Shown here: in pieces, positions 17,701-27,430 of the stretch | How the letters are laid out: the number at the start of each line of letters is the position of its first letter | How positions within the stretch are numbered: position 1 is the stretch's first letter | Assembly: GCA_946885605.1 (NCBI GenBank) | Contig: CAMPGR010000002.1 | Span: 1 to 64,000 of the forward strand | Direction: 5' to 3' | DNA length: 64,000 bases | DNA from: an uncultured Pseudomonadota bacterium | GTDB lineage: Bacteria; Pseudomonadota; Gammaproteobacteria; Burkholderiales; SG8-41 | Position numbers and translations under genes: made by a program | The notes under the pieces: model-generated | Seen by the model: the letters and a program-made list of their open reading frames with translations, nothing else | Databases searched by the model: none | Told to the model about the DNA's origin: nothing

Positions 17701-20464
17701 GTCCTGCGGTGATGAGCTGCCGAAAGGCGCCGAGGAGCTTCTTCACGTCATCGAAATGGAGGCCGGTCGTCGGCTCGTCGAACAGAAAGAGCTGCCGGTC
17801 CTTGCGCTCTGCGGCGTCTTGCGCATCAGGAAGGCCGTTGCGTCGCGCGCGGGCAGTTCGGGGGGTAGCGCGGGCGGCCATCGTCGTGGCTTTCGCGAGA
17901 TAGCCCGCGAGCTTGAGGCGCTGCGCCTCTCCGCCCGAGAGCGTCGGTACGGGTTGCCCCAGCCTCACGTAATCGAGCCCCACGTCCGCAAGAGGCTGGA
18001 GCGTGCGCCGTACCTCGGGATACGGAGAGAAGAAGCCCAGCGCCTCGCTCACGGTCAACTCGAGCACCTCAGCGATGGAACGCCCCTCGAGCGTCAATTC
18101 GAGCACCTCCGCGCGGAAACGGCGCCCGTCGCAATCGGGACAGCGCAGATACACATCGGACAGGAACTGCATCTCGACATGCTCGAACCCGTTGCCGCCA
18201 CAGCTCGGGCAGCGGCCGTTTCCGGAATTGAAGCTGAACGTGCCCGCCGTATAGCCGCGTTCCCTGGCGAGCGGAAGCTTCGCGTAGAGGTCGCGAATCG
18301 CATCGAAGGCGCCGACGTAGCTCGCCGGTATCGAACGCGTGGTGCGGCCGATCGGCGACTGATCGACGAGCACGACATCGCTCACGCGCTCATGGCCTTT
18401 GAGCGCGCCGTGCTCGCCAGGCGCTTCGGTCGGCTTACCCTTCGCGCGCAGCAACGCGGGATACAGGATGTCCTGGACGAGCGTCGACTTGCCCGAACCG
18501 GAGACGCCGGTCACGCATACGAGGCGGTTGAGCGGCAGCGTGACGTCGATGGCTTTGAGGTTATGCTGCGATGCGCCTAGGATCTCGATCGCCGTACCAT
18601 TAAGTTCGGGTGCGGCGTCGAAAACGCTTTCGTCAGCACGGCGGCGTCCCGCGAGGTAGTCCGCGGTGAGCGTGCGGGCGTCCTTGAGTTCATCCGGCGT
18701 GCCGAAGAAGACGATTTCCCCGCCGCGCTCGCCGGGCCCGGGCCCCATGTCCAGCACGCGATCCGCAGCCAGCATGACTTGCGGGTCGTGCTCGACCACG
18801 ACGAGCGAATTGCCGGCATCGCGCAGGCGCTGCATCACCTCGATGACGCGCCCCATATCGCGCGGGTGCAGGCCGATGGACGGCTCGTCCAGAACGAACA
18901 GCGTATTCACGAGCGAGGTGCCGAGTGCGGTCGTCAAATTGATGCGCTGGACTTCGCCGCCGGACAGCGTGCGCGACTGGCGATCGAGCGTGAGATAACC
19001 GAGCCCGACGGTGGTCAGGTACTGGAGCCGCGTGCGGATCTCGCCCAGTAGAAGTGCCGTAGCCTCGTCGTGCGGCAGCACGCGCAGTTTCTCGATGAAC
19101 ACCCGACTGCGCTCGATCGGCAGAAGCACGAGATCGTGCAGCGTGAGGCCCGGGAGCGCTGCGTGTGTTTCAGCATCGAACCGCGCGCCACGGGGCATGA
19201 AACGCTCGCCGCGCGGAAGCACCTCGTCGGCAATTTCCCCCGTGCCGACGCGCCAGTGGAGCGCCTCGTTTTTGAGCCGTGCCCCGCCACATGCCTCGCA
19301 CAGCGTATACGCGCGGTATTTCGAGAGCAGCACGCGAATGTGCATCTTGTAGGCTTTGGTCTCGAGCCACCTGAAAAACCGGCTCACGCCGTACCACGTT
19401 CCGGGCCACGACTTGCGCCAGCTCACCCAGTCGTCTTCGCCTTCCAGCACCCAGCGTTGCTGCTCGGCCGCGAGATCGCGCCACGGCGTGTCGAGCGGAA
19501 TGCCGCGCTTTTTCGCGTACTGCACGAGATCGTCCTGGCATTCACTGTAGCTCGGCGTTTGCCACGGCCGCACGGCGCCTTCGCGCAGAGTCTTCGAGTG
19601 ATCGGGAACAATGAGGCCATAGTCGATGCCGATGACGCGCCCGAAGCCGCGGCAGGTGTCGCATGCGCCGAGCGGCGAATTGAAGGAAAAGAGGCTGGGC
19701 GCCGGCTCCTGGTAGTGGATGTCGCAATCGGCACAATGGAGATCCGACGAAAAGCGCCAGACGGCGTCTTCGCCCTCGACGTGCGCGTTGACGCGTCCCT
19801 GACCCACTTTGAGCGCGGCGTCGAGCGCTTCGACGACACGCACGCGTTCGGCGGAGCCCGCGCGGAAGCGGTCCTGCACCACCTCCAGCGCGCGCTTCTC
19901 CTCGCGCAGAAAGCGCGTGTAGCCTTGCGCGGCGAGCAGCGTCTTCACTTCGGCGATGGAAAAGTTCTTCGGCACGACGACCGGAAACGCGACGACGAGC
20001 CGCGGATCGCCGGCGGCGCTCGCGCGCCTCGTGACTTCCTCGTAGATCGTCTGCGGCGTATCGCGCCGCACCGGCGCGCCGCATCCGCCGCAGTAAAGGC
20101 GGGCCGCGCGCGCGAAAAGAAGCTTCAGGTGGTCATTGAGCTCCGTCATCGTGCCGACCGTCGAGCGCGAGGTGCGCACCGGGTTCACCTGGTCGATGGC
20201 GATCGCGGGCGGTATGCCTTCGATCGCGTCCACCTGCGGCTTGTCCATGCGATCGAGAAACTGCCGGGCGTAGGGCGAGAACGTCTCGACGTAGCGGCGC
20301 TGTCCTTCGGCGTAGAGCGTATCGAAGACGAGCGAAGACTTCCCGGAACCGGACACGCCGGTGACGACGATGAGCTCGTTCGTCGGCAGCGCGATCGTGA
20401 GGTTCTTCAGATTGTTCTGGCGCGCGCCGCGGATGACGATCGCTTCTTGCGCGGGCTTCTGCAT
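14747..20464 (-). CDS. uvrA: Double-length UvrA: fusion of two UvrA units
   Basis: A 1905-residue protein, twice the usual 940. Residues 1 to about 985 form one full UvrA and about 1000-1905 a second, giving four ABC ATPase domains. Walker [11 protein letters not shown] occurs four times, with four LSGG signatures ([11 protein letters not shown] once, LSGGEAQR in the others). Both halves hold zinc-finger cysteines ([26 protein letters not shown]). UvrA locates helix-distorting lesions with UvrB. In half one an Arg/Ala-rich insertion of about 25 residues (about 860-888) separates signature and Walker B. Start ATG 20464 has no clear ribosome site; no SOS box is seen. A similar long UvrA is known from some proteobacteria. 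Confidence 0.93.
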   Translation of the reverse strand: MQKPAQEAIVIRGARQNNLKNLTIALPTNELIVVTGVSGSGKSSLVFDTLYAEGQRRYVETFSPYARQFLDRMDKPQVDAIEGIPPAIAIDQVNPVRTSRSTVGTMTELNDHLKLLFARAARLYCGGCGAPVRRDTPQTIYEEVTRRASAAGDPRLVVAFPVVVPKNFSIAEVKTLLAAQGYTRFLREEKRALEVVQDRFRAGSAERVRVVEALDAALKVGQGRVNAHVEGEDAVWRFSSDLHCADCDIHYQEPAPSLFSFNSPLGACDTCRGFGRVIGIDYGLIVPDHSKTLREGAVRPWQTPSYSECQDDLVQYAKKRGIPLDTPWRDLAAEQQRWVLEGEDDWVSWRKSWPGTWYGVSRFFRWLETKAYKMHIRVLLSKYRAYTLCEACGGARLKNEALHWRVGTGEIADEVLPRGERFMPRGARFDAETHAALPGLTLHDLVLLPIERSRVFIEKLRVLPHDEATALLLGEIRTRLQYLTTVGLGYLTLDRQSRTLSGGEVQRINLTTALGTSLVNTLFVLDEPSIGLHPRDMGRVIEVMQRLRDAGNSLVVVEHDPQVMLAADRVLDMGPGPGERGGEIVFFGTPDELKDARTLTADYLAGRRRADESVFDAAPELNGTAIEILGASQHNLKAIDVTLPLNRLVCVTGVSGSGKSTLVQDILYPALLRAKGKPTEAPGEHGALKGHERVSDVVLVDQSPIGRTTRSIPASYVGAFDAIRDLYAKLPLARERGYTAGTFSFNSGNGRCPSCGGNGFEHVEMQFLSDVYLRCPDCDGRRFRAEVLELTLEGRSIAEVLELTVSEALGFFSPYPEVRRTLQPLADVGLDYVRLGQPVPTLSGGEAQRLKLAGYLAKATTMAARATPRTARARRNGLPDAQDAAERKDRQLFLFDEPTTGLHFDDVKKLLGAFRQLITAGHSLVVIEHNLDVIRSADWIVDLGPEGGDAGGEIVCSGTPAEVMAHPASHTGKALRDYARALGVTVHATPVRRADARVQVAPSIRVHNAREHNLKSIDVELPRGTFNVITGVSGSGKSTLAFDILFAEGQRRYLESLNAYARQFVEAAARPDIDAIFGIPPTVAIEQRTSRGGRKSTVATLTEVYHFLRLLYAKLGRQFCPDCDVPIEPQSAEAILARILRDYRNTRIGLLAPLVVARKGYYTDLARWAAGRGYAHLRVDGEFLPTASWPRLSRFREHTIELPVADVQVKPENEGALRKALAQALEAGRGVVHVLGNLDSLAHAMENGDASLARMPEAVFSTKRACPACGRSFAEPDPRLFSFNSRHGWCAECYGTGLALDEVGWKEERSRTGAEDHVLDSWLEWLEVDEPCAACNGKRLNRDALAVRYRDLSIAKLTALPVAQVKAFFDGVTLEGREAEIARDIVAELRSRLRFLDEVGLSYLALDRSAPTLSGGEAQRIRLAAQLGSNLRGVCYILDEPTIGLHPRDNRVLLDTLERLQAQGNTLVVVEHDEETIRRAAHVIDLGPGAGKFGGRVIAAGSAADLIRHPESLTGKFLSAPLMHPLHAPRSIGPDTRFIEVGGANLHNLKDLRTRIPLGRLVAVTGVSGSGKSTLAREVLYRNLVQLLAERRRGNGRAANGVTRHRLAGCHEIVGWEHVARVLEVDQTPIGKTPRSCPATYVGFWDRIRQLYAEVPEARMRGYTAGRFSFNTKGGRCESCEGQGLRKIEMSFLPDVQVPCETCRGARFDAETLAVRFKERSIGDVLAMSVDEAVEFFSAHPSIHHCLKLLQEVGLGYLTLGQQSPTLSGGEAQRIKLVTELAKVRSARAENHTLYVLDEPTVGLHMADVEKLIHVLHQLVNAGNTVVVIEHNLDVIAECDWIIDLGPEGGDAGGRVVAEGPVEDLVRQHAARAHRTCSRSARPVSHTAGALFEFLSSRRRVAVSA

Positions 20465-20504
20465 CAGGGGAAGTTTCGACTTCGAGTTGCGGCGAAAGCG
20501 CGCT

Positions 20505-20510
20505 ATTGTA
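20505..20510 (-). promoter_or_regulatory. Possible -10 box of uvrA
   Basis: TACAAT on the minus strand (five of six matches), 41 nt before the uvrA start. No good -35 is visible at standard spacing, and no CTGT-N8-ACAG LexA-type operator was found between 20465 and 20570. Confidence 0.35.
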
Positions 20511-20539
20511 GCGCACCGCGCACGCCCGCCGCGCTGCAA

Positions 20540-20568
20540 TAAAAACGGGGCAGCTCACTGCTGCCCCG
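20540..20568 (-). terminator. Rho-independent terminator of the former iorAB unit
   Basis: Read on the minus strand, an 8-bp stem CGGGGCAG/CTGCCCCG (20546-20553 with 20561-20568) is followed by TTTTTATTG. It lies about 20 nt after the iorB remnant stop and directly upstream of uvrA, and outlasts the decay of the genes it served. Confidence 0.75.
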
Positions 20569-20588
20569 CGATGCGCGTTGGCGCCTTT

Positions 20589-20778
20589 TTATGCCGACCT
20601 GAGCGCCGCCACCACTTTTTCGGATGAGAAGGGCGCGGAGCGCATGCGCACGCCGACCGTGTCGTAGATCGCATTGGCGATTGCGGACGGCACTACCGCT
20701 GCCGCGGGCTCTCCCGCACCCCAGGGCCGTTCATTCGGACGGTCGATGAGATCCATCACCACTTTTTTCGGTCAGCAT
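20589..20778 (-). pseudogene. Isoquinoline 1-oxidoreductase beta subunit remnant (iorB)
   Basis: After a good AGGAGG site and an ATG at 20778 only about six codons of the N-terminus remain, joined out of frame to the last roughly 55 residues of a molybdopterin-binding hydroxylase subunit: NERPWGAGEPAAAVVPSAI then ANAIYDTVGVRMRSAPFSS and a short tail to TAA at 20589-20591. The NERPxGxGEPA element and IANAIYDATGxR are hallmarks of the C-terminus of this family. The intact subunit is about 700-760 residues, so more than 90 percent has been removed by a single internal deletion. Confidence 0.8.
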
Positions 20779-20789
20779 GATCGCCTCCT

Positions 20790-21074
20790 TTACGCCATCG
20801 TTTCCGACGCGCGCTTCACCGCACGCACGATCCGCAGATGCGTCCCGCAGCGGCATAGGTTGCCCGCGAGCGCCTGCTTGATCTCAGCCTCCGTAGGGCG
20901 CCTGTTCTCCTCGAGGAAGGCCGCCGCCTGCATGATCATGCCGTTGATGCAATAGCCGTACTGCACCGCCTGCTCGTCGATGAACGCCTGCTGCAGCGGA
21001 TGCGGTTTCCTGGCAGTAGCGAGGCCTTCCAGCGTGACGATCTTCTTGCCGGCCGCCTGCGATACGGGATAGGC
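20790..21074 (-). pseudogene. Isoquinoline 1-oxidoreductase alpha subunit remnant (iorA), 5' truncated
   Basis: About 90 codons encode the C-terminal [2Fe-2S] domain of the small subunit: AGKKIVTLEGLATARKPHPL, then VQYGYCINGMIMQAAAFLEE and IKQALAGNLCRCGTHLRIVR, with the CxxC...CxC cluster cysteines intact. The N-terminal plant-ferredoxin-type half (about 60 residues with its own four cysteines) is missing, and the frame upstream meets a TGA with no start. The gene was followed, 11 nt later, by iorB. The truncation point lies just before the start of the divergent alcohol dehydrogenase gene. Confidence 0.8.
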
Positions 21075-21116
21075 GGAGGGGCTGGTGTAAGATGGTCACC
21101 CGCAAAGGAGGATGCG

Positions 21117-22151
21117 ATGAAAGCGATGGTGCTGAAAGCGGCCAACGCGCCGCTCGTGCTGGAAACCGTTCCCGATCCGGTGCCGGGCGCCGGTGAGGCG
21201 GTCGCCAGAGTGCTTGCGTGCGGAGCGGGGCTCACCATACATCACGCACGCGCGGGCCATGTGCCGGTGAAATATCCGCGGATACTGGGCCACGAGATCA
21301 CGGGCGAGATCGTCGCCCTGGGACCGGGCGCGGAGGGCCTGAAGATCGGAGACCCGGTGACCGCCTATTTCTACCTGACGTGCAGGCACTGCAAGTGGTG
21401 CCGCATCAACCGCGAGACGCTGTGCGAGAACTTCGGCGGCTACGTCGGCCGCGAGACGGACGGCGGCTATGCCGAGTACATCAAGCTCCCGGCGCACAAT
21501 TTCATGAAGTTGCCGTCCGGGCTCGACTGGCGCAAGCATGCCGCGGAGCTCGGTGTCGTATGCGATGCCATCGCGACGCCGGTGAAGGTGATCGGCCGGG
21601 CGCGTGTTGCGCCGAACGACACGGTCGCTGTCTTCGGAGCGGGCGGCGGGCTGGGCGTGCACATGCTCATGGTGGCGCGCTGGGCCGGTGCTCGCAAAGT
21701 GATCGCTGTGGATGTGATGGCGTCCAAGTTCGAGATTTGTCGCAAGTCGGGTGCCGACGCAACCGTCGATGCATCGGACGGCCGGGTGACCGAACAGCTA
21801 CTTGAATTGACAGCCGGCCGGGGCATCGACGTCGCGATCGATTTCGTGTCGTCGTCGGAAACCCTGCAAGCGGCGTTCGCGGCGCTCGGCAAGGGTGGCC
21901 GGCTGGTCACGCTCGGCGGTCACGGCGCGGCGTTCAAGGCCGATCCGGGCGCGATGCTGCGCAAAGAGCTGGAGATCCTGGGCAGCCGCTATGCGACGCG
22001 GCAGGAAGTGCTCGATTCGCTCGATCTGGTGGCTCGCGGGGAACTCTGGCCTTTGGTGACCGAGAAAGTCGCGCTCGCGCAGGCCGAGTCGATACACGAG
22101 CGGCTGGAGCGCGGCCTCATCACCGGTCGCGCCGCGCTCATCGTGAACTGA
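21117..22151 (+). CDS. Zinc-dependent medium-chain alcohol dehydrogenase
   Basis: A 344-residue MDR enzyme. The catalytic zinc region has a cysteine in ARVLACGAGLTIHHARAG and the GHE motif in RILGHEITGEIVALG. A structural zinc lobe CRHCKWCRINRETLC near residue 85 is complete. The cofactor fold begins at AVFGAGGGLGVHMLMVAR near residue 170. It should oxidise an alcohol with NAD(P)+; the substrate is unknown, and hydroxylated ring-acid dehydrogenases are among the relatives. ATG at 21117 follows an AAAGGAGG site. The start abuts the iorA remnant on the opposite strand. Confidence 0.9.
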   Translation: MKAMVLKAANAPLVLETVPDPVPGAGEAVARVLACGAGLTIHHARAGHVPVKYPRILGHEITGEIVALGPGAEGLKIGDPVTAYFYLTCRHCKWCRINRETLCENFGGYVGRETDGGYAEYIKLPAHNFMKLPSGLDWRKHAAELGVVCDAIATPVKVIGRARVAPNDTVAVFGAGGGLGVHMLMVARWAGARKVIAVDVMASKFEICRKSGADATVDASDGRVTEQLLELTAGRGIDVAIDFVSSSETLQAAFAALGKGGRLVTLGGHGAAFKADPGAMLRKELEILGSRYATRQEVLDSLDLVARGELWPLVTEKVALAQAESIHERLERGLITGRAALIVN

Positions 22152-22181
22152 CCGTATCCGGGCTTGAAGCCTGATCGTCCC

Positions 22182-23381
22182 TCAACCCACGTGCTCCAGC
22201 GGGAGGGGATGCTGTCCCAGGGGTTGCTCTCCCTCGAGCGGCAGGGCGATCACCTGGTTTCGACCTTCGCCCTTGGCGCGATAGAGCGCCTCATCGGCCC
22301 GGGCGAGCAGATCGGCGAGCAGTGCGTCCTTTCTGCCGGAGTAAGCCGTGAGCCCGATGCTCACCGTCACCTTGAAAGCCTTGTCGGTGAGCGGCCGTGA
22401 ACCGCACCGGTTGCGTATGCGTTCCGCGAGCGCCGTGGCAGCGAACAGTGTGGTGGCCGGCAACAACACACAGAATTCCTCTCCACCGTAGCGAACCACG
22501 AGGTCCCCGCGGCGCACGCAGTCGCGGATGAGCCGCGTGAACGCCACCAGCACCTCGTCGCCTGCGAGATGGCCGAAGGTGTCGTTCACGCGTTTGAAGT
22601 GATCGAGATCGAGCATCATGATCGAAACCGGAGTCTCGGCGCGGCGGCTGCGCGCCAGTTCCTGCTCCGCCAGCTCGATGAAGGTGCGGCGGTTGAAGAC
22701 TCCGGTCAGGGGATCGGTCGTGGCGAGGCGGCTCGCCTCTTCATCGGCGCGCGCCTTGTGCATCAGGAGAAAGGCAAACGATCCGGCGATGATGAGCGCA
22801 TAGGTGCCGAGGTAGAGGTAACCGTGATAGGCGTTCACGGTAGCCGCCGATGCGGTGCCACGGGGCGCCGTCCACGCCGTAGCGATGAGCGTCGCCGCAG
22901 CGAAGACGTAGCAACCGGCGAGGAACCGGCATCCGCGCATGCCTTCGTGCGTCGGGTCTCGCAGTGCCGATATCGCGATCAGGAGATTGGCTGCGCCGTA
23001 GAGAAGATTCCCGGCCGTTCCCTCCCACCTGGCCTCGTCGAGGAGAACGAAGGCCGCGAAGGCGGCTGCGAAGGCGGCCCAGATGAGGGCGTTGGAGACC
23101 GTATGTCGGCGGAACTCCCGGATGGCGCCGTACTGCAGTGACGCCGTCAAGACGAGGAGCGCGTTTCCCATCGCGAGACACAGGAGCTCGGGCAAGATGT
23201 CGCGCGCCGCAAAGACCAGCCATGCAAGCGCCTGCGCCCACAGGGAGGCGGTCCATTTCGCGAGCCCGTCCCGAAAGCGGCCGGCATAGGCGAACCACAG
23301 GACCGCGGCCATCAGCACCGAGCTCACCAGCATGACGACGAGCATCGTCTGCACATCGATCGCGAAGGGACCGTCGGTCAT
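22182..23381 (-). CDS. Membrane diguanylate cyclase (GGDEF)
   Basis: A 399-residue protein. Residues 10-215 contain about seven hydrophobic segments, a likely sensory domain. The GGDEF domain follows with ATTDPLTGVFNRRTF, MMLDLDHFKRVNDTFGHLAGD and VRYGGEEFCVLLP near residue 300. An RRGD inhibitory site lies five residues before GGEEF, so product feedback is expected. It synthesises cyclic di-GMP at the inner membrane. The start is ATG at 23381 with a poor ribosome site. It is convergent with the alcohol dehydrogenase. Confidence 0.9.
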   Translation of the reverse strand: MTDGPFAIDVQTMLVVMLVSSVLMAAVLWFAYAGRFRDGLAKWTASLWAQALAWLVFAARDILPELLCLAMGNALLVLTASLQYGAIREFRRHTVSNALIWAAFAAAFAAFVLLDEARWEGTAGNLLYGAANLLIAISALRDPTHEGMRGCRFLAGCYVFAAATLIATAWTAPRGTASAATVNAYHGYLYLGTYALIIAGSFAFLLMHKARADEEASRLATTDPLTGVFNRRTFIELAEQELARSRRAETPVSIMMLDLDHFKRVNDTFGHLAGDEVLVAFTRLIRDCVRRGDLVVRYGGEEFCVLLPATTLFAATALAERIRNRCGSRPLTDKAFKVTVSIGLTAYSGRKDALLADLLARADEALYRAKGEGRNQVIALPLEGEQPLGQHPLPLEHVG

Positions 23382-23514
23382 GCGGCGCTCGCACAGGTAG
23401 TGGCTCGCAGAAACAGGGCCGTACCTGCGGTGCGGATGCCGCGTCGGCACGACGCAGGCCATTATACGCCCCGACCCGGCGGCCGTTATGCGAGCGACAC
23501 GCGCCGTGGCTGCA

Positions 23515-24258
23515 TCAGAAGCTGTTCTCGGGTATTTCGACCAGCGTGCCGAGCATCTCGCGCATACGCCTCCAATGCGACCCCTGCCACAAAATGCGAT
23601 CGCAGCCCGGGCATCGCATGAAGACAGAGTACTGTGCGGCGATGCGCGCCGGCACGCGCGCGGCGATGCTCGCGTCGTCTGCGGCTTGCAGGGCGAGATT
23701 GCAATCCAGGCAGAGCGTGAAAGGGCGCGCCTGCCAGGCAAGGCCGTAGCGGATCGCCACCTCCTGCAGCTGCCTCTCGGGCTTGCGCGCGTGCACGAAA
23801 GCGCCGCGCAGCGCCTCGCGGCATTTCAGCAGCTCGCGATCCCGGGTGAGAATGACGCGCCGCTCGCTCGCCGCGATGTCGAGGATCGTGCGATCGGAAT
23901 ATGCGTTGTCATAAAGCGTGTCGAAGCCCAGCATGCGCAGTAAACGGGCGAGCCCGCCCAGATGCGCGTCGGCGATGAAGACGTGCCGCTCGTCTCCCGC
24001 AGCACCAGCCGGACGGTGGGGATAGACTTCGATCGCGTCGGCTTCGCGCACGATGCGGCTGAGCGTGCCAGCCTGCCCGTTCACGATGACCCGCCCGACC
24101 TCGGTGTGCGGGACGCCAAGCGACTCGAGGGCGTGCTTGATCGTCGCCGCGCGCGCGCAGGTGTACTCGAAGGCGCAGCCACGCCTTCCCGGTGCGAGAA
24201 ACGCTTCGAGCTCATCGTGGAAGCGGAAGACCGCCAGGGCCACGGCGCGGCACGTCAC
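23515..24258 (-). CDS. Mut7-C RNase-type protein with N-terminal ubiquitin-like domain
   Basis: A 247-residue protein. Residues 1-85 form a Mut7-C ubiquitin-like (ThiS-like) domain: FRFHDELEAFLAPGRRG and LGVPHTEVGRVIVNG. Residues 90-240 form the Mut7-C domain, predicted PIN-like ribonuclease: HVFIADAHLGGLARLLRMLG (key Asp), DNAYSDRTILDIAASERRVI and LTRDRELL, followed by a zinc ribbon with CLDC and CPGC pairs. Catalysis in this family is predicted rather than well proven. The start is GTG at 24258, 6 nt after the BON lipoprotein stop, so the two are cotranscribed. Confidence 0.88.
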   Translation of the reverse strand: MTCRAVALAVFRFHDELEAFLAPGRRGCAFEYTCARAATIKHALESLGVPHTEVGRVIVNGQAGTLSRIVREADAIEVYPHRPAGAAGDERHVFIADAHLGGLARLLRMLGFDTLYDNAYSDRTILDIAASERRVILTRDRELLKCREALRGAFVHARKPERQLQEVAIRYGLAWQARPFTLCLDCNLALQAADDASIAARVPARIAAQYSVFMRCPGCDRILWQGSHWRRMREMLGTLVEIPENSF

Positions 24259-24264
24259 TGAGGA

Positions 24265-24801
24265 TCAGGATCCGCTCACGACGTTGATACGGTTGTTCAC
24301 CGATTTCACGCCTTCCACGGCGGCCGCGATGCGTGCCGCCCTTTCGCGGGTTTCCTGGGTGTCCGCCGTGCCCGAGAGCGTCACCACGCCGTTCGACACG
24401 CTGACGTTGAACGCCAGGGCGGAGAGCGGCTCCGCGAGGAGCGCCGATTTCACCCGCTCCGCGAGTTCCTCATCGCTCGCCGGGCGACTCGCCGACGGTT
24501 TTCCTGCGCCGGTCGGTGATTGGGGCACGGCGGCCTTCGGTTTAGCCTTGTCGGCGCTGGCGGGCGGCGTCGGGGACTCGGACGCGCCGCGCGCCTGTGC
24601 GAGGAGCGTGTCCACGCGTGGCGAAACCGGGACAGTTGTGCCGGAATGTGCGAACGTTGGTCTGGGCGCGTCGAGCGAATCCGCATGGATGATCGATGCG
24701 CTGGATGGCGGCTTTTGCTCGCAGCCTCCGAACGCGAACACGAGCGCGCCCAGGATCGCCGCCGACGCCGCATGCCGGCGAGATAACGCTCCGGGATTCA
24801 T
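24265..24801 (-). CDS. BON domain lipoprotein
   Basis: A 178-residue protein. The signal AASAAILGALVFAFGGC ends in a lipobox with Cys at about residue 27. A Pro/Ala/Ser-rich low-complexity linker (residues 50-110) leads to one C-terminal BON domain: DEELAERVKSALLAEP, VSVSNGVVTLSGTADTQE and VEGVKSVNNRINVV. BON domains bind phospholipid or sense osmotic and envelope stress. A GGAGGG ribosome site precedes ATG 24801. It forms the first gene of a two-gene unit with the Mut7-C protein. Confidence 0.88.
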   Translation of the reverse strand: MNPGALSRRHAASAAILGALVFAFGGCEQKPPSSASIIHADSLDAPRPTFAHSGTTVPVSPRVDTLLAQARGASESPTPPASADKAKPKAAVPQSPTGAGKPSASRPASDEELAERVKSALLAEPLSALAFNVSVSNGVVTLSGTADTQETRERAARIAAAVEGVKSVNNRINVVSGS

Positions 24802-24924
24802 GGAAGCCCTCCAGCGGTGGTGGTCAGCCTTAGATTCACAGGGAGGTGAAAAATTCAGGCGCTTTCCGATGGCGACAACGGCGCGTGCTTTCAGCTATCC
24901 TTTCCCATTTTTTCACACCGCAAT

Positions 24925-26598
24925 ATGGCTCAGTACGTTTACACCATGCGCCGGGTGGGCAAGGTCGTTCCGCCCAAGCGCGTCATCCTCGAGGACATCT
25001 CGCTCTCGTTCTTTCCGGGTGCCAAGATCGGCGTGCTGGGGTTGAATGGCGCAGGCAAATCGAGCCTCCTCAAGATCATGGCCGGCATCGACCGCGACTA
25101 CATCGGCGACGCGGGGCCCATGCCGGATCTGCGCGTCGGTTACCTTCCGCAGGAGCCGCAGCTCGACCCGACGAAGGACGTGCGCGGCAACGTGGAGGAG
25201 GGTGTTGCCGCGACCATGGCGCTCATCAACCGCTTCAACGCCATTAGCGAACGCTTCGCCGAACCCATGGAAGACGAGGAAATGAATCGCCTGCTCGAAG
25301 AGCAGGGCGAGCTGCAGGCGAGAATCGATGCGGCAAACGGCTGGGAGCTCGACCGCAAGCTGGAGGTCGCGGCGGAGGCGCTACGGCTCCCGCCGTGGGA
25401 CGCCGACGTGACGCGCATCTCGGGCGGTGAGCGCAGGCGCGTCGCATTGTGCCGGTTGCTCCTGTCGGAACCCGACATGCTGCTCCTCGATGAGCCGACC
25501 AATCATCTCGATGCGCTCTCCGTGCAGTGGCTGGAGCAGTTCCTCGAGCGGTATCCCGGCACGGTGATCGCGGTCACCCACGACCGCTATTTTCTGGATA
25601 ACGTGGCGGGGTGGATACTCGAGCTGGACCGCGGCCGCGGCATTCCATGGGAAGGCAACTATTCGTCGTGGCTCGAGCAGAAGGAAAAGCGCCTCGAGAT
25701 CGAGGCGCGCCAGGAATCGGCGCGCATCAAGGCGATGCAGGCCGAGCTCGAGTGGGTGCGCGCCAACCCGAAAGCGCGGCAGGCAAAGAGCAAGGCGCGG
25801 CTCGCGCGGTTCGAGGAGCTCGCTTCGGCGGAAGTGCAGAAACGACACGAAACCAACGAGATCTACATCCCGCCGGGGCCTCATCTCGGAAATCTGGTCA
25901 TCGAGGCGGAGGGGCTCGCGAAGTCGTTCGGTGACCGCCTGCTCTTCGAACGGTTGTCCTTTCGGCTCCCACCGGGCGGGATCGTGGGCATCATCGGGCC
26001 GAACGGCGCGGGCAAGACGACGCTCTTTCGCATACTGGTCGGTGACGAGCGCCCCGACGCCGGAACGCTTTGTGTCGGTGATACGGTGCGGATCGGCTAC
26101 GTGGACCAGAGCCGCGACAGCTTGAGCCCCGACAAGACGGTCTGGGAGGAAATTTCAGGCGGTCAGGACGTGATCCAGGTGGGAAGCTATTCCAACGCGA
26201 GCCGCGGCTACGTCGCGCGCTTCAACTTCAAGGGGCCCGACCAGCAAAAGCGAGTGAGCGAACTGTCCGGCGGCGAGCGCAACCGGGTGCATCTTGCGAA
26301 GCTCCTGAAGAGTGGGGCAAACGTGCTGCTGCTCGACGAGCCGACCAACGACCTCGACGTCGAGACGCTCCGCGCGCTGGAGCAGGCGCTGCTCGATTTC
26401 CCGGGCTGCGCCGTGGTGATCTCCCACGATCGCTGGTTCCTCGATCGCGTCGCCACGCACATCCTCGCCTTCGAGGACAACAGCCAGGTGGTCTGGTTCG
26501 AGGGCAATTACGCGGACTATCTCGAGGACCGGCGGAAGCGCCTGGGCGCCGAGGCCGATCAGCCGCATCGCGTGCGTTACCGGCCCCTCCTCGCCTAG
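24925..26598 (+). CDS. ettA: Energy-dependent translational throttle protein EttA (ABC-F)
   Basis: A 557-residue ABC-F ATPase. The first NBD has GLNGAGKSS (about residue 38), [16 protein letters not shown] and DEPTNHLDA (about 189); the second has GPNGAGKTT (about 357), [15 protein letters not shown] and DEPTNDLD (about 470). The arm insertion [20 protein letters not shown] and the linker with a Lys/Arg-rich stretch between NBDs are those of EttA, which sits in the ribosomal E site and gates the first peptide bond by ATP/ADP ratio. Full length compared with E. coli EttA (555). The start has no visible ribosome site. Confidence 0.95.
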   Translation: MAQYVYTMRRVGKVVPPKRVILEDISLSFFPGAKIGVLGLNGAGKSSLLKIMAGIDRDYIGDAGPMPDLRVGYLPQEPQLDPTKDVRGNVEEGVAATMALINRFNAISERFAEPMEDEEMNRLLEEQGELQARIDAANGWELDRKLEVAAEALRLPPWDADVTRISGGERRRVALCRLLLSEPDMLLLDEPTNHLDALSVQWLEQFLERYPGTVIAVTHDRYFLDNVAGWILELDRGRGIPWEGNYSSWLEQKEKRLEIEARQESARIKAMQAELEWVRANPKARQAKSKARLARFEELASAEVQKRHETNEIYIPPGPHLGNLVIEAEGLAKSFGDRLLFERLSFRLPPGGIVGIIGPNGAGKTTLFRILVGDERPDAGTLCVGDTVRIGYVDQSRDSLSPDKTVWEEISGGQDVIQVGSYSNASRGYVARFNFKGPDQQKRVSELSGGERNRVHLAKLLKSGANVLLLDEPTNDLDVETLRALEQALLDFPGCAVVISHDRWFLDRVATHILAFEDNSQVVWFEGNYADYLEDRRKRLGAEADQPHRVRYRPLLA

Positions 26599-26599
26599 A

Positions 26600-26616
26600 G
26601 CTCCATCGATTGGAGC
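26600..26616. terminator. Possible shared hairpin terminator between ettA and gst
   Basis: A 6-bp stem GCTCCA/TGGAGC (26600-26605 with 26611-26616) lies between the convergent ettA and GST stops. There is no U-run on either side, so termination activity is uncertain. Confidence 0.3.
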
Positions 26617-26619
26617 GGC

Positions 26620-27294
26620 CTAAAGCGCTTCGAAGCTCGCGTTAGCAAACGGCGCAACGAGGTGCGCGTAGAACGCCTCATTCGCCGTCGCCCAGTGCGG
26701 CCGCGCCTTCATGCCAGCGAGCCATCGCTGGACGTTAGGCCACGGCGTGTAATCGAGCCGTATCACTTCCCCCAGTGTGAGAAAGGCCGCGCCCAGGTAG
26801 TCCGCGAGCGTGATGCGCTCGCCGCACAGAAAGGGACATTCGCCGAGCAGGTTTTCGTCGAGGATCTTCAGCCACTTCCGCGAACGATCGCGCCCCCACG
26901 CGAGCGTGGCCGACTGAACCTTCTCGTCCTGCCGCTTGAGGTGCGGAAAGATCTGCGGATAGATGAAGCCGTAGCCCAGGTCGCGGTAGAGGCCGGTGTT
27001 GAACCAGTCGATCATTTCGTCCACCTGGGCGCGGGCCCGGAGCGCCTTCGGATAAGCGGGCGACTCCGACGTCCCGGCGAGATACTTCAGAATCGATGCG
27101 CTTTCGGTGAGCCGGAAGTCGCCGTCCTCCAGCACAGGGACCTGGCCGTTCGGATTGATCCTGCAATAAGCTTCGCCGAGATGTTCGCCCTTGAAGAGAT
27201 CGACGGGCCGAAGCTCGAGTGCGATACCGCTTTCCGCCGCGAAGAGCAGGATAGGGCGGCACGTGGTCGAAACGGGATGGTAATAGAGTTTCAT
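26620..27294 (-). CDS. Glutathione S-transferase
   Basis: A 224-residue cytosolic protein. The N-terminal thioredoxin-like domain (residues 1-80) contains YYHPVSTTCRPILLFAAESG with the Ser/Thr-Cys region where the catalytic residue lies, NPNGQVPVLEDG and LTESASILKYLAG, which binds the gamma-glutamyl moiety. The C-terminal helical domain has LCGERITLADYLGAAFL, the N-capping motif. Best placed near theta or beta class by eye. It would conjugate or reduce with glutathione, though glutathione reductase in this window is a remnant. ATG 27294 has an AGAGGA site. Confidence 0.88.
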   Translation of the reverse strand: MKLYYHPVSTTCRPILLFAAESGIALELRPVDLFKGEHLGEAYCRINPNGQVPVLEDGDFRLTESASILKYLAGTSESPAYPKALRARAQVDEMIDWFNTGLYRDLGYGFIYPQIFPHLKRQDEKVQSATLAWGRDRSRKWLKILDENLLGECPFLCGERITLADYLGAAFLTLGEVIRLDYTPWPNVQRWLAGMKARPHWATANEAFYAHLVAPFANASFEAL

Positions 27295-27430
27295 GATCCT
27301 CTTAATGCGCGTCCACCCTTCAAGCCGATCATAGGGAAGAAAGATGGCGGCAGCAACTCGTCACTATCGGGTGCGACTCGCGCGCGGCATAATAGCGGGT
27401 GGGTGAAAACGGCGTGACCAGGGGAGGTGA

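Noticed and set aside
16514..18580. 688-codon plus-strand open frame
   Set aside because: It lies wholly antisense to uvrA; high GC makes long shadow frames, and the composition (Arg/Ala/Glu-rich) matches no family.
19070..20542. 490-codon plus-strand open frame
   Set aside because: Also antisense to uvrA with no motif or ribosome site.
20465..20570. LexA/SOS box upstream of uvrA
   Set aside because: No CTGT-N8-ACAG or similar palindrome is present.
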